This document shows, piece by piece, positions 1 through 9,634 of a stretch of DNA of 64,000 bases; position 1 is the first letter of the stretch; the number at the start of each line of letters is the position of its first letter. The notes under the pieces are model-generated. The model did no database searches. It was not told the DNA's origin and saw only the letters and a list, made by a program, of their open reading frames with translations. The DNA is from Flavobacterium celericrescens (GTDB lineage Bacteria; Bacteroidota; Bacteroidia; Flavobacteriales; Flavobacteriaceae). The stretch covers positions 1 through 64,000 of the forward strand of contig NZ_JAAJBV010000008.1 in NCBI RefSeq assembly GCF_011392075.1, written 5' to 3'. The position numbers were made by a program, and so were the translations under genes.

Positions 1-2
1 TC

Positions 3-2648
3 GTAGCACCAATTGCTATCAATACAACTACTAATACAGGTTGTACAACAACAGGCTTGGTATTAGGAAATGCTGTAACTACAGACAATTGTTCGGTAGT
101 TAGTGTAACAAATGATGCACCAGCAGCCTTCCCATTAGGAGTTACCACAGTAACATGGACGGTAGTTGATGGCTCAGGAAATACAGCTACAGCGACACAG
201 TTAGTTACAGTAAGTGATGCTACTTTACCAACCATCACTGCACCAGCTGCAGTTAATGTAACTACGGATACAGCTTGTACAGCAACAGCAGTAGTATTAG
301 GTAATGCAGTAACAGCAGACAACTGTTCGGTAGCAAGTGTAAGTAATGATGCACCAGCAGTGTTTGCATTAGGAACTACTACAGTAACATGGACAGTAGT
401 TGATGGCTCAGGAAACACCGCTACAGCGACACAATTAGTGACAGTAACGGATGCAACAAATCCAACAATTACAGCACCATCAGCTATTACTTGGCCAGCA
501 AACATTGGATGTTTTGCAGTGAACGTGATGTTAGGTACACCAGTAACTACAGACAACTGTTCCGTAGTAAGTGTAACTAATAATGCTCCTTTTGTATTCC
601 CTATAGGAAATACAACAGTAACATGGACAGTAACTGATAATTCAGGAAATGTATCTACCGCAACACAAATCGTAACAATTGTAGATACTGTAGCTCCATT
701 TATCGTAGCTCCAATAGCTATCAATACAACAACAAATTCGGGTTGTACAGCAGTAGGATTAGTATTAGGTAATCCAGTGGTATTAGACAACTGCTCGGTA
801 GTTAGCTTAACGAATGATGCCCCAGCAGCCTTCCCATTAGGAGTTACCACAGTAACATGGACAGTAGTTGATGCATCTGGAAATATAACAACAGCTACAC
901 AATTAGTAACAGTTATTGATACTACTTTACCAACAATCACCGCACCAGCTGCTGTGAATACAATAGCTAACTCGGGTTGTGCAGCAACAGGAGTAGCTTT
1001 AGGTACACCAGTAACAGCAGACAACTGTTCGGTAGCAAGTGTAAGTAATAATGCTCCTACAGCATTCCCATTAGGAACTACTATAGTAACTTGGACAATT
1101 GTTGATGCATCAGGTAATGTAAATACAGCGACACAATTAGTAACTGTTACAGATACAACGATGCCAATCATTACAGCACCAACAGCTATAACTGTAGCGA
1201 CAAACAATGGATGTTATGCCGTAAATGTTGTATTAGGAACACCAATAACTTCAGATAACTGTTCTGTGGTAAGTGTGACTAACAATGCACCAGCTTTATT
1301 CCCATTAGGAACTACAACAGTAACTTGGACAATAGTAGATGGTTCTGGTAACACAGCAACTGCTACTCAAGTAGTAACGGTAGAAGATAATGAGTTACCT
1401 ACTATCGTAGCACCAATTGCATTAAATGTAACTACAAACACAGCTTGTACAGCAACGGGAGTTGTTTTAGGTAATCCAGTAGCAACAGACAATTGTTCTG
1501 TAGTTAGTGTGACAAATAATGCACCGGTAGCATTCCCATTAGGAGCTACAACTGTAACTTGGACGGTAGTTGATGGTTCAGGAAATATAGCAACTGCTAC
1601 ACAATTAGTAACAGTGACAGATGCAACAGTTCCAACAGTATTAACACAGCCTATTACTATTGCTTTAGATATCAATGGTCAGGTAAGTATTACAGCAGCA
1701 AACGTTAACAATGGTTCATTCGATAATTGTGCAATAAGTACAATGAGTGTAAGCCCATCAAGTTTTACATGCGCGAATGTAGGAACTAATATAGTTACAT
1801 TAACAGTAACTGATGTTAATGGTAATACTGCAACAAATACAGCTATTGTAACTGTTATTGACGCAATTTTACCAACAGTTATTACTCAAAATATTAATAT
1901 AGAGTTAGATAGTTTTGGGGATGCATCAATTACTGCAGATATGATTGATAATGGATCATTTGATAATTGTGGAATTGCAAGTATTTCGGTAAATGTTTTA
2001 GACTTTAATTGTAATGATTTAGGTGCTAATACAGTAATATTGACAGTAACTGATGTTAATGGAAATATAGCAACTGGAACAGCAATTGTTACTGTAGTGT
2101 CTACAGCAGATGATAATGATCAAGATGGAAGCAATGATAATTGTGATGATGATGATGATAATGATGGAATAGCAGATGAAGATGATAATTGTCAATTCGT
2201 TAATAATCCAGACCAAGCAGATAATGATCAAGATGGTATGGGTGATATTTGTGATGACGATGATGATAATGATGGAGTATTAGATACAGAAGATAACTGT
2301 CCATTTATATACAATCCTGGTCAAGAGGATAGAGATAATGACGGTATTGGTGATGTATGTGATACTATTGAGATCAATATTTCGGAAGCTATTACTCCTA
2401 ATGGAGATGGAATTAATGATACTTGGATGATTTACAACATTCAAAGCCATCCAAATAATACTGTTAAAGTATTTAATCGTTGGGGTGACCTAGTATTTAA
2501 TGCTAGAGGTTATCAAAATGAATGGGATGGACATTACAAAAACCGTGACCAATCTTTACCAGATGGAGGTTCATATTACTACCAAATTGATTTGGATGGA
2601 AATGGAACTGTTGATTATGATGGTTGGTTATATATCTCTAGAAAATAA
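3..2648 (+). CDS. HYR-repeat surface adhesin with type B (CHU_C) sorting domain, 5' truncated
   Basis: The frame is open at the window edge, so this is the last 881 residues of a larger protein. It holds about seven HYR-type Ig-like repeats of roughly 78 residues, each with a Cys near the start, a DNCS motif and a T-V-T-W-T-V strand followed by D-x-S-G-N. Two diverged repeats follow (about nt 1640-2100), then Asp-rich thrombospondin type-3 calcium loops (about nt 2104-2365). The last 90 residues match the gliding-motility-associated C-terminal (CHU_C) domain, with [16 protein letters not shown] and a GWLYISRK end. That domain targets proteins to the type IX secretion system in Bacteroidota. 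A PorP/SprF-like gene follows at once, the usual pairing for such adhesins. Role as a secreted or cell-surface adhesin is inferred from the family. Confidence 0.9.
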   Translation, partial: VAPIAINTTTNTGCTTTGLVLGNAVTTDNCSVVSVTNDAPAAFPLGVTTVTWTVVDGSGNTATATQLVTVSDATLPTITAPAAVNVTTDTACTATAVVLGNAVTADNCSVASVSNDAPAVFALGTTTVTWTVVDGSGNTATATQLVTVTDATNPTITAPSAITWPANIGCFAVNVMLGTPVTTDNCSVVSVTNNAPFVFPIGNTTVTWTVTDNSGNVSTATQIVTIVDTVAPFIVAPIAINTTTNSGCTAVGLVLGNPVVLDNCSVVSLTNDAPAAFPLGVTTVTWTVVDASGNITTATQLVTVIDTTLPTITAPAAVNTIANSGCAATGVALGTPVTADNCSVASVSNNAPTAFPLGTTIVTWTIVDASGNVNTATQLVTVTDTTMPIITAPTAITVATNNGCYAVNVVLGTPITSDNCSVVSVTNNAPALFPLGTTTVTWTIVDGSGNTATATQVVTVEDNELPTIVAPIALNVTTNTACTATGVVLGNPVATDNCSVVSVTNNAPVAFPLGATTVTWTVVDGSGNIATATQLVTVTDATVPTVLTQPITIALDINGQVSITAANVNNGSFDNCAISTMSVSPSSFTCANVGTNIVTLTVTDVNGNTATNTAIVTVIDAILPTVITQNINIELDSFGDASITADMIDNGSFDNCGIASISVNVLDFNCNDLGANTVILTVTDVNGNIATGTAIVTVVSTADDNDQDGSNDNCDDDDDNDGIADEDDNCQFVNNPDQADNDQDGMGDICDDDDDNDGVLDTEDNCPFIYNPGQEDRDNDGIGDVCDTIEINISEAITPNGDGINDTWMIYNIQSHPNNTVKVFNRWGDLVFNARGYQNEWDGHYKNRDQSLPDGGSYYYQIDLDGNGTVDYDGWLYISRK

Positions 2649-2665
2649 TAGTGTCACATTAGGAA

Positions 2666-3562
2666 ATGAAACAAATTATGAAAAAAACAATTATTCTATT
2701 AGGCCTACTGCTTTTAACAAGCAGTAGCCTATTAGCTCAGCAAGAAAGTATGATTACTTTCTATAAAAGTCATTTAAATTTGGTAAATCCGGCATTTGTA
2801 GGCGCGGATGATACTGCTAGTTTTCAGTCATCAATAAGACAGCAATGGACAGGGATTAAGGATGCTCCTTCAACCCAAGCGGTATCTTTTATGACTCCAT
2901 TAGGAAATAAAAAATTAGCAATAGGTATTTCTTATATTCATGATAAAGTATTTATTGAAAAACAATCTTTTGTGGCTATTGATTTCTCATATCAAGTAAA
3001 ACTTTCAGAAAAGTTAGATTTGTACATGGGTATTAAAGCAGGAGGAAACAATTATGAAGTAAATACAGAAGGACTAGAAACTTATAATGTAATTGCTGAC
3101 CCAAGTTTAGCATCAATTTCAAGATTTAATCCAAATGTAGGAGTAGGTTTTTACTTAAAGCATAACAAATTCTATTTATCATTATCAACACCAAGAATGT
3201 TGAATACTGAGCGTGCTAAAAATGAAGATGGTTATGCAACAGTATCTACAGATAGAGTACACTATTATGTATCTGGAGGATATAATTTTATGTTGAGTTC
3301 AACGGTTGACTTAGTTCCATCATTTATGGTCCGTTATGTAAATGGAGCACCTTTTTCAACAGATTTTACAGCCACAACTATTTTTGATGAAGTATTTCAT
3401 TTAGGAGCAACTTACCGTACTGATAAATCTTTAGCTGGTATGGCTCAAGTAAGAGTTAGTAAGAAAATGATGTTAGGTTATGCCTACGAATATAGTCTAA
3501 GAAGTGAACTTTTAGGTAGAGCCAATGGTTCGAATGAATTTTTTATAAAGTTTAAATTTTAG
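2666..3562 (+). CDS. PorP/SprF family type IX secretion membrane protein
   Basis: About 298 residues with a signal peptide ending in SSLLAQ, then an outer-membrane beta-barrel-like sequence with alternating aromatic and polar segments, ending in the FFIKFKF terminal strand typical of the family. PorP/SprF proteins sit in the outer membrane and help individual CHU_C-tagged substrates leave or attach. Its position 17 bp after a CHU_C adhesin suggests it serves that protein. Two starts are possible, ATG at 2666 (AGGA just upstream) or ATG at 2678, which gives a cleaner signal peptide (MKKTIILLG). A strong terminator follows. Confidence 0.88.
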   Translation: MKQIMKKTIILLGLLLLTSSSLLAQQESMITFYKSHLNLVNPAFVGADDTASFQSSIRQQWTGIKDAPSTQAVSFMTPLGNKKLAIGISYIHDKVFIEKQSFVAIDFSYQVKLSEKLDLYMGIKAGGNNYEVNTEGLETYNVIADPSLASISRFNPNVGVGFYLKHNKFYLSLSTPRMLNTERAKNEDGYATVSTDRVHYYVSGGYNFMLSSTVDLVPSFMVRYVNGAPFSTDFTATTIFDEVFHLGATYRTDKSLAGMAQVRVSKKMMLGYAYEYSLRSELLGRANGSNEFFIKFKF

Positions 3563-3615
3563 TGATTTAAACTCATAATACTGAAAACTGTTTAGTTGAT
3601 TTATTTATTTAATTA

Positions 3616-3660
3616 ACCGCTACCCTCAATTGATTTATTCAGTTGGGGGTAGTTTTTTTA
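3616..3660 (+). terminator. Intrinsic terminator after the adhesin/PorP pair
   Basis: A 10-bp stem (3620-3629 with 3643-3652, one G-T pair) is followed by a T7 tract. It closes the unit that contains the adhesin and its PorP/SprF partner. Confidence 0.85.
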
Positions 3661-3683
3661 ATCTAATTAAAATATAAAGAATT

Positions 3684-5354
3684 TTAGAACTCAGCTGCTT
3701 TTTGAATTGTGATTTCTTCTTTTGAAATAGGATGCATAAATGTTAAGCATTCAGCATGCAAATGTAGTCGATTGGATTTTGTACCATATAAGTCATCACC
3801 AACAATTGGCGTATGCAAACCTAATTCATGTGAAGCATGAACTCTAAGTTGATGCGTACGTCCTGAAATAGGGTAGAAGTATATGCGTGTGTTGTTATTT
3901 TCTATAGCTATTACTTCCCATTTTGTTTGTGCAGATTTGCCATGTTCATAACAAACTAATTGTCTAGGTCTGTCGTCTAAATCTACTCGAAGTGGTAAAT
4001 CAATTGTTCCTTCTTTTTTATGAACAATTCCATCTAATAAAGCTACATAACGTTTTTTAATAGTTCGTTTGATAAATTGACTTTGCAATTGTTTATAGAT
4101 ATCTTCATTTTTTGCAATTAACAATAAACCAGAAGTTGACATGTCTAAACGATGCACAATTAAAGGACCAGTTGCATTTGGATAGCGCGCTTTTATTCTA
4201 GCATAAACAGAATCGGAGATGATTTTACCCGGAACGGATAAAAATTCTGCGGGCTTGTTTACCACTAATAAGACTTCATCTTCGTATACAATTTCAATAT
4301 CTTTTCCTTCCGCTGGATTTTCTTGAAATGGATTTATATCCATATCTATTTCTTTTAACATATGGGAAAGTAAAATAGGTTCACACTTACTTTTACATGC
4401 AGGATAAAATTGTTTGTGTTTTCTAATTTCTGATTTTGGTGATTGTCCCCACCAAAATTCTGCCATAGCAATAGGCTTTAATTGATGCTCGAATGCATAA
4501 TGCAGTAATTTTGGAGCAGCACATTCACCAGCTCCAGCAGGTGGATTGTTGTTAAATATTTCTCCAATACTTTTTCGTTCGCCATATTGGTTTAAAAAAG
4601 AATATTCCGCAAAAAGTTGTTGTTGTAACGCTCCTGATTTTTGTCTCCGAAGCTCTTTTAAATCATTGATTTTACTTTCAAATATTTCTAATTCTTTGGC
4701 AACATTCTCTTTTTGGAAGTTCCAATATTTAGTCATTTTTTTTAGTAAAATACTTTCCTCTTTACTGGCTTCACTTAATTGCTTTTGAAGTGCTTTATAT
4801 GATTCAAATGGTAATGATAATTCTGCTTGAAGTCGTTGTGCATCACGAAGCTCTTTTTGTTCTTTAATGTGTTGCTTTTGGTTTTGAATATCGTTTGTTG
4901 CTTGAAGTAATGTTTTTTTTACTTTTTCAAGAAGTGATATATATTCTGTCGATTGTTCTAATTGTTCAATTTGACGATTAATTGAATTTAAGATTTCTTC
5001 TTCTTTTCTAAAAAAGCCATCTTCGTGCAACATGTCAAAAATGGTAGGAACAAAAAAGGGAAGGTGATTTACATTTGCAAGCTTTCCTGAAAAAGCCCAT
5101 AAATATCCCAATTCTCCTTTTCTATTTTGGCAAACCAAAACACCAAACATTTTTCCAATAATTAAACCTTCTTGATTTTCTTGTAAACCAAAATTATGTT
5201 CAAAATCTGTTTGTGATTCTAAATAATCTTGTAATTCTTGAGCCGCAATTTTGCTTAATGTATGCGGTTCATAATAAAATGGAAATGTGAACTTTTCGGG
5301 TAATTCTATACCAGAAATATCTGTTTTGAATTTTTGAAATAAATTAGTTACCAT
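3684..5354 (-). CDS. RluA family pseudouridine synthase with long N-terminal extension
   Basis: About 556 residues. The C-terminal 220 residues are an RluA-type pseudouridine synthase: HRLD with catalytic Asp about residue 404, followed by STSGLLL, the KRYVALL strand and the RTHQLRVH motif. The first 330 residues include a Glu/Lys/Gln-rich coiled coil (about residues 110-260) and a conserved block with GAGECAAPKLL before the catalytic domain. The protein therefore belongs to the long RluA-like variant; the RNA target cannot be read from sequence. An upstream in-frame ATG at 5396 would lie inside the preceding gene's terminator, so the ATG at 5354 (MVTNLFQKF) is preferred. Confidence 0.85.
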   Translation of the reverse strand: MVTNLFQKFKTDISGIELPEKFTFPFYYEPHTLSKIAAQELQDYLESQTDFEHNFGLQENQEGLIIGKMFGVLVCQNRKGELGYLWAFSGKLANVNHLPFFVPTIFDMLHEDGFFRKEEEILNSINRQIEQLEQSTEYISLLEKVKKTLLQATNDIQNQKQHIKEQKELRDAQRLQAELSLPFESYKALQKQLSEASKEESILLKKMTKYWNFQKENVAKELEIFESKINDLKELRRQKSGALQQQLFAEYSFLNQYGERKSIGEIFNNNPPAGAGECAAPKLLHYAFEHQLKPIAMAEFWWGQSPKSEIRKHKQFYPACKSKCEPILLSHMLKEIDMDINPFQENPAEGKDIEIVYEDEVLLVVNKPAEFLSVPGKIISDSVYARIKARYPNATGPLIVHRLDMSTSGLLLIAKNEDIYKQLQSQFIKRTIKKRYVALLDGIVHKKEGTIDLPLRVDLDDRPRQLVCYEHGKSAQTKWEVIAIENNNTRIYFYPISGRTHQLRVHASHELGLHTPIVGDDLYGTKSNRLHLHAECLTFMHPISKEEITIQKAAEF

Positions 5355-5376
5355 TACGCAAAGGTAATACAAATAA

Positions 5377-5409
5377 AAAAGTTGGTTGCGTAACACACAA
5401 CCAACTTTT
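5377..5409 (-). terminator. Terminator of the S9 peptidase gene
   Basis: Perfect inverted repeat of 12 bp (5377-5388 with 5398-5409) with A and T runs at both sides, so it could work in both directions. It lies just after the peptidase stop codon on the minus strand and just before the start of the pseudouridine synthase gene. Confidence 0.8.
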
Positions 5410-5431
5410 CTATAAACTAATAATTTATTTT

Positions 5432-7600
5432 TTATTTCAAATGCACATCAAAATAATCAGCAATTTTAGCATACATATGAATTCTATCTTTTCCACTTAC
5501 ATTATGTTCGTGATTAGGGTATAAGAAATAATCAACTTGTTTTCCAGCTTTGATACATGCTTCAATAAAGTTCATACTGTGTTGTTGTACTACTACAGGA
5601 TCTTGAGCACCGTGGATAACTAATAATCTTCCTTTTAAGTCTTTTGCTTTATTTAACAAAGAAGTTTTTTCATATCCTTCAGGATTTTCTTGTGGCATAT
5701 CCATATAACGTTCTCCGTACATGATTTCATAGTATTTCCAATCAATAACTGGACCACCAGCAACACCAACTTTAAATACATCGGAATGATTTGTCATTAA
5801 TGAAGTGGTCATGAAACCACCAAAACTCCATCCAAAAACTCCAATTTTATCTGCATCAACAAATGATTTAGATTTTAAGAATTCAATTCCTTTCATTTGA
5901 TCGGCCATTTCGTTTACACCTAAATTTCTATGAGTAACTTCACAGAATTTTTTTCCACGAGAATCACTTCCTCTATTGTCTAATGTGAAAACAACATAGC
6001 CTTTTTGAGCCATGTAGATATCAAAATATCCAGCACCACCTAACCAACGATTATTGACTAATTGTGCGTGAGAACCACCATAAACATATACCATAACAGG
6101 ATACTTTTTAGTAGCATCAAAGTTGGCAGGATAAATTAATCTTCCGTTCAATGGCGTTTTTCCATCAGGAGAAGTTAAGGTCACGAATTCAATTTTAGGT
6201 AAATCAATTTTTCCTGTAAAAGGATTTTCAGCTTTCACTAAAGTAGTATTCGCCATTTTATTTTTGATATTTAAAATGGAAATCTCATTAGGAGTAGTTA
6301 AGTTACTATATTGATCTAAAATCATAGTTCCATCAGAAGAAACAGAAGCTGTATGAGTTCCTGAAATTGTAGTTAACTGAATTGTTTTTCCTGATTTTAA
6401 ATCTACTTGAAACAATTGGCGGTCTAGTCCGTTATTGGTTGTTCCAATATAATTTATTTTTGTATTTGAAGTATCGAAACCTAAAACTTCTTTTACAATT
6501 ACATCTTTGAAGCCTAAGTTTTTTAATAGTTTACCTTCGGTATTATACAAATACATTTGGTTGAAGCCAAAGAAATCAGTTTGATAAATAAACTGTGAAG
6601 GATTATTAGGAACAAAAGTTAAAGGATGTTGTGGCTCAACCCATGTTGATGCTTTTTCTTCAAATAATGTTTTTACAAAGGCACCTGTTGTAACATCATA
6701 TTTGTTGAATTTCAAATGGTTTTGTTCACGATTTAAAACACCAATAAAAATATGTTTTCCTGTAGGTTCCCATGAAACCATTGTTAAATATTGTTCTTTT
6801 GGTTCACCTGTTTGAATGGTTACTTTTTTTCCTGACGTTACATCATAAATTACTAAAGTTACATTCTCACTGGTCATCCCTGCCATTGGATATTTTAAAT
6901 CTTTATTAGTAGCTTCACGCTCATTCCAATTGGTTATAGGATAATTTGCGACCATGCTTTCATCTTTACGATAAAAGGCCAATTGAGTTCCTTTGTTGTT
7001 CCACCACATACCTCTATCAATCCCAAATTCTTGACGGTGTACATAATCTGAACCATTTACAATTGCTTTGTTTTCGTCATTTGTTACATCAATAACTTTT
7101 CCAGATGGAGTAGTAATTTTAATGTTGTTGTCTAATAACCAAGCAACGTTATTGTTTGAGGCAAATTTTGCCTGCGCACCTTCATTAGAATAAGAAATAG
7201 CAGATGTGATTTGTTTTGTAACTACATCATAAGTTACTTTATAATTGTTTTTTTTGCCAGCAATTTCAGTTTCAAAAGTGTTAGAAGTTTTCCATTCTAT
7301 TGCAAATGGGAATGTTCTAAGAGTAAATTCGTCAGCAGTTAATTTTGATTTTAAAGCGGATTCAAACTCGGTTTTTGTAGCTAAATTTGTTGCATTCCAT
7401 CCGTTAGAAGCACTTTTTTCAACAAGAGTAGAAAAATCGGAGCTTAAATAAGTAATTGACTTTGAGTCTTTTCGCCATTGTTGAGCGGTTTGAGTTGTTG
7501 GAGCATATTTTCTTGGTCCAAAAACTGTTTCTTCAATGGTTAAATTTTGCGCTACTGCAAAACTTCCAACCAATAGAAAACTTAGGATATATTTTTTCAT
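5432..7600 (-). CDS. S9 family peptidase, dipeptidyl-peptidase IV-like
   Basis: 722 residues with a signal peptide (cleavage near SFAVAQ). The N-terminal 480 residues form the DPP-IV-type beta-propeller; the C-terminal 240 residues form the alpha/beta hydrolase. The catalytic triad is visible: Ser592 in GWSFGG, Asp667 in AQDP and His699 in HEHNV. Such enzymes cleave X-Pro dipeptides from peptide N-termini in the periplasm and support amino-acid or peptide use. Length and domain order are normal for the family. It is flanked by terminators, so it is probably a single-gene unit. Substrate preference is assigned by family only. Confidence 0.9.
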   Translation of the reverse strand: MKKYILSFLLVGSFAVAQNLTIEETVFGPRKYAPTTQTAQQWRKDSKSITYLSSDFSTLVEKSASNGWNATNLATKTEFESALKSKLTADEFTLRTFPFAIEWKTSNTFETEIAGKKNNYKVTYDVVTKQITSAISYSNEGAQAKFASNNNVAWLLDNNIKITTPSGKVIDVTNDENKAIVNGSDYVHRQEFGIDRGMWWNNKGTQLAFYRKDESMVANYPITNWNEREATNKDLKYPMAGMTSENVTLVIYDVTSGKKVTIQTGEPKEQYLTMVSWEPTGKHIFIGVLNREQNHLKFNKYDVTTGAFVKTLFEEKASTWVEPQHPLTFVPNNPSQFIYQTDFFGFNQMYLYNTEGKLLKNLGFKDVIVKEVLGFDTSNTKINYIGTTNNGLDRQLFQVDLKSGKTIQLTTISGTHTASVSSDGTMILDQYSNLTTPNEISILNIKNKMANTTLVKAENPFTGKIDLPKIEFVTLTSPDGKTPLNGRLIYPANFDATKKYPVMVYVYGGSHAQLVNNRWLGGAGYFDIYMAQKGYVVFTLDNRGSDSRGKKFCEVTHRNLGVNEMADQMKGIEFLKSKSFVDADKIGVFGWSFGGFMTTSLMTNHSDVFKVGVAGGPVIDWKYYEIMYGERYMDMPQENPEGYEKTSLLNKAKDLKGRLLVIHGAQDPVVVQQHSMNFIEACIKAGKQVDYFLYPNHEHNVSGKDRIHMYAKIADYFDVHLK

Positions 7601-7651
7601 TACAAATAAATTATTTTTGTATTAGTGTTTAAAATCAAATATTTGTTACAA

Positions 7652-7684
7652 AAAAAATCCGATTCATTGCTAAATCGGATTTTT
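7652..7684 (-). terminator. Terminator of the trans-sulfuration enzyme gene
   Basis: An 11-bp stem (7654-7664 with 7673-7683) has an A run on its left, which is a U run on the minus-strand transcript. It ends transcription of the PLP enzyme gene. Confidence 0.8.
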
Positions 7685-7704
7685 GAAAATTTATTTGGAT
7701 AGAA

Positions 7705-8907
7705 TTATAAAACTCCTAATTCTACCATACATTGTTTCATCATTTGGTAAGTTCTTTCAATATCGTTATCTAAACCAATTGAAAAGCGAATTAAACCATC
7801 AGTTAAGCCCATTTCTGCTTGTTCTTCTAATGGAATTTCTGACGAAGTTGAAGTTCCCGGAGCACTGAATAATGTTTTGTAAAATCCTAAACTCACTGCT
7901 AAATAGCCTAAATTTCTTTCTTGCATTAATTCCATTAAAGCGTTGGCTTTGTCTAAAGTTCCTACATCAATTGTCATCATACCTCCAAAACCATATTCTG
8001 GATTAATCATAGTTTTATAAATTTCATGACTTGGGTGACTTTTTAATCCAGGATAAACTGTTTTAATTCCGTCAGCTTCAAATTTATTTGCCAAATACAT
8101 TGCATTGTGGCTGTGTTGTTTCATTCTGATGTGTAATGTTCTTAAGTTTTTCATCACTGAAGCCGAACGCAAACTATCCATTGTTGGACCTAAAAGCATA
8201 CTCGCTCCGTCGTTTACATTTTTCAAACTGTTAATGAATTCTTGAGAAGCACAAACCACACCACCAACTGTATCGCTACTTCCGTTGATGTATTTTGTAA
8301 GTGAATGAATCACGATATCTGCGCCTAATTTTCCTGGAGCAACTGATAATGGGGAAAACGTATTGTCGACTACTAATTTAATATTATGTTTTTTAGCAAT
8401 TTTAGCCAATGAAGCAATATCAGCAACTTCTAACAACGGATTACTTACAGTTTCGCAGTATAAAACTTTAGTATTTGGAGTGATAGCTGCTTCAACTACG
8501 TCTAATTTTGTAATATCTACAAAGGTAGTTTTGATGCCCATTCTTGGAACAAAATTTTTCAAGAAAGCATACGTTCCACCATAAATAGTTCTACTTGAAA
8601 CGATATGGTCACCATTTCCACACAATTGCAAAAGAGTAGGAGTGATAGCACCCATTCCAGAAGCCGCAACATTAGCCGATTCTGTTCCTTCCATAGCAGC
8701 TAATGCTTTATCTAAGTATAGATTACTTGGTGAAGAATGACGTGAATATAAGTAACAACCTTCTGCATTACCTTCAAAAGTATCGAACATGGTTTTAGCA
8801 GAAAGGAAAGTATAGGTAGAACTGTCTGAAATAGATGGATTTACACCACCAAATTCGCCAAAATATTGTAAATCTTGTATGCGGTCAGCTGGATTGAAAT
8901 TTTTCAT
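7705..8907 (-). CDS. Cys/Met metabolism PLP-dependent (trans-sulfuration) enzyme
   Basis: About 400 residues of the Cys/Met metabolism PLP enzyme family. The PLP lysine is Lys205 in HSLTKY; DNTFSPL and the RFSIGLD end are also typical. Family members include methionine gamma-lyase, cystathionine gamma-lyase and synthase, and O-acetylhomoserine sulfhydrylase. The active-site Cys that marks classical methionine gamma-lyase (Y-G-C-T) is Gly here (Y109-G-G-T), so the exact reaction is uncertain. A divergent Lrp/AsnC regulator next door suggests control by an amino acid. The start chosen is MKNFNPADRI at 8907; an earlier ATG at 8940 gives an 11-residue leader without conservation. Confidence 0.85.
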   Translation of the reverse strand: MKNFNPADRIQDLQYFGEFGGVNPSISDSSTYTFLSAKTMFDTFEGNAEGCYLYSRHSSPSNLYLDKALAAMEGTESANVAASGMGAITPTLLQLCGNGDHIVSSRTIYGGTYAFLKNFVPRMGIKTTFVDITKLDVVEAAITPNTKVLYCETVSNPLLEVADIASLAKIAKKHNIKLVVDNTFSPLSVAPGKLGADIVIHSLTKYINGSSDTVGGVVCASQEFINSLKNVNDGASMLLGPTMDSLRSASVMKNLRTLHIRMKQHSHNAMYLANKFEADGIKTVYPGLKSHPSHEIYKTMINPEYGFGGMMTIDVGTLDKANALMELMQERNLGYLAVSLGFYKTLFSAPGTSTSSEIPLEEQAEMGLTDGLIRFSIGLDNDIERTYQMMKQCMVELGVL

Positions 8908-9007
8908 AACTTTGAGGTTTAGTTGTTTAATCGTTATCAAACATCCGAAATACTAATTTATTTTTCAATAGTTTTGTTTAAAATTAGTTTTTTATTCACT
9001 AAATAGT

Positions 9008-9015
9008 TATTTTTG
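9008..9015 (+). promoter_or_regulatory. Candidate -7 box (TAnnTTTG) for the Lrp gene
   Basis: TATTTTTG matches the Bacteroidota -7 consensus, 66 bp before the Lrp start. No good TTTG lies at the -33 spacing, so this is a weak assignment. Confidence 0.35.
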
Positions 9016-9080
9016 TAGAAAATAAAACTAAAAATATCCCTAAAAGTAATCTTAAACAATAATCACTTATACTTTAATTG

Positions 9081-9533
9081 ATGGATGCAATCGACAAAAA
9101 ATTATTAGGCTTACTCCAAGAGGATACTAAAAAAACAACTAAAGAATTATCGATGGTTTTAAATCTTTCGGTAACTGCTGTTTATGAACGTATTAAAAAG
9201 TTAGAACGAGAAGGCGTAATTAGCAAATATGTTGCTATTTTAGATCGAAATAAAATTGAGAAAGCATTTGTTGTATTTTGTCATATTAAATTAATTCAGC
9301 ATACCAAAGATTTGATTCATACATTTGAAAACGAAGTTGTTAAACTTGATGAAGTTTTGGAATGTTTTCATGTAAGTGGTGATTATGACTATATCTTGAA
9401 AGTAAATGTAAAAGATATGGATGAATATCGTGAATTTATGGTAACTAAACTAACTGGATTACAACATATTGGTAGTACACACAGTTCGTTTATGATTGGT
9501 GAAGTTAAAAACACAACAGCTTTTACTTTGTAA
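9081..9533 (+). CDS. Lrp/AsnC family transcriptional regulator
   Basis: 150 residues with an N-terminal winged HTH (MDAIDKKLLGLLQ, then VTAVYERIKKLEREGVI) and a C-terminal RAM domain that binds amino acids (FHVSGDYDYILKV). It is divergent from the trans-sulfuration enzyme with 173 bp between the starts, so regulation of that gene is a reasonable inference. A TTG lies directly before the ATG at 9081; the ATG is taken as the start. Confidence 0.9.
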   Translation: MDAIDKKLLGLLQEDTKKTTKELSMVLNLSVTAVYERIKKLEREGVISKYVAILDRNKIEKAFVVFCHIKLIQHTKDLIHTFENEVVKLDEVLECFHVSGDYDYILKVNVKDMDEYREFMVTKLTGLQHIGSTHSSFMIGEVKNTTAFTL

Positions 9534-9586
9534 ATTAGCTATAATAATTTACCAATTTATCTGTAAATAATTAATTCAAAAAGCGT

Positions 9587-9594
9587 TACTTTTG
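9587..9594 (+). promoter_or_regulatory. Candidate -7 box for lpdA
   Basis: TACTTTTG fits TAnnTTTG, 40 bp before the lpdA start. The -33 element is not clear. Confidence 0.4.
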
Positions 9595-9634
9595 TATCCG
9601 AATTTAAGTCAAACTACAAACTTTATATAAAATC

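Noticed and set aside
1367..1675. Minus-strand frame within the HYR adhesin
   Set aside because: Shadow of a repetitive coding region; composition mirrors the sense repeats and there is no start context.
1..2100. CRISPR array
   Set aside because: The regular repeats are coding HYR domains of about 78 residues, far too long and in frame. No CRISPR array was seen elsewhere.
2019..2231. Minus-strand Ile-rich frame
   Set aside because: Complement of the GAT-rich calcium-binding repeats of the adhesin, not a gene.
5354..5396. Longer N-terminus of the pseudouridine synthase
   Set aside because: The extra codons lie in the terminator hairpin of the upstream peptidase gene.
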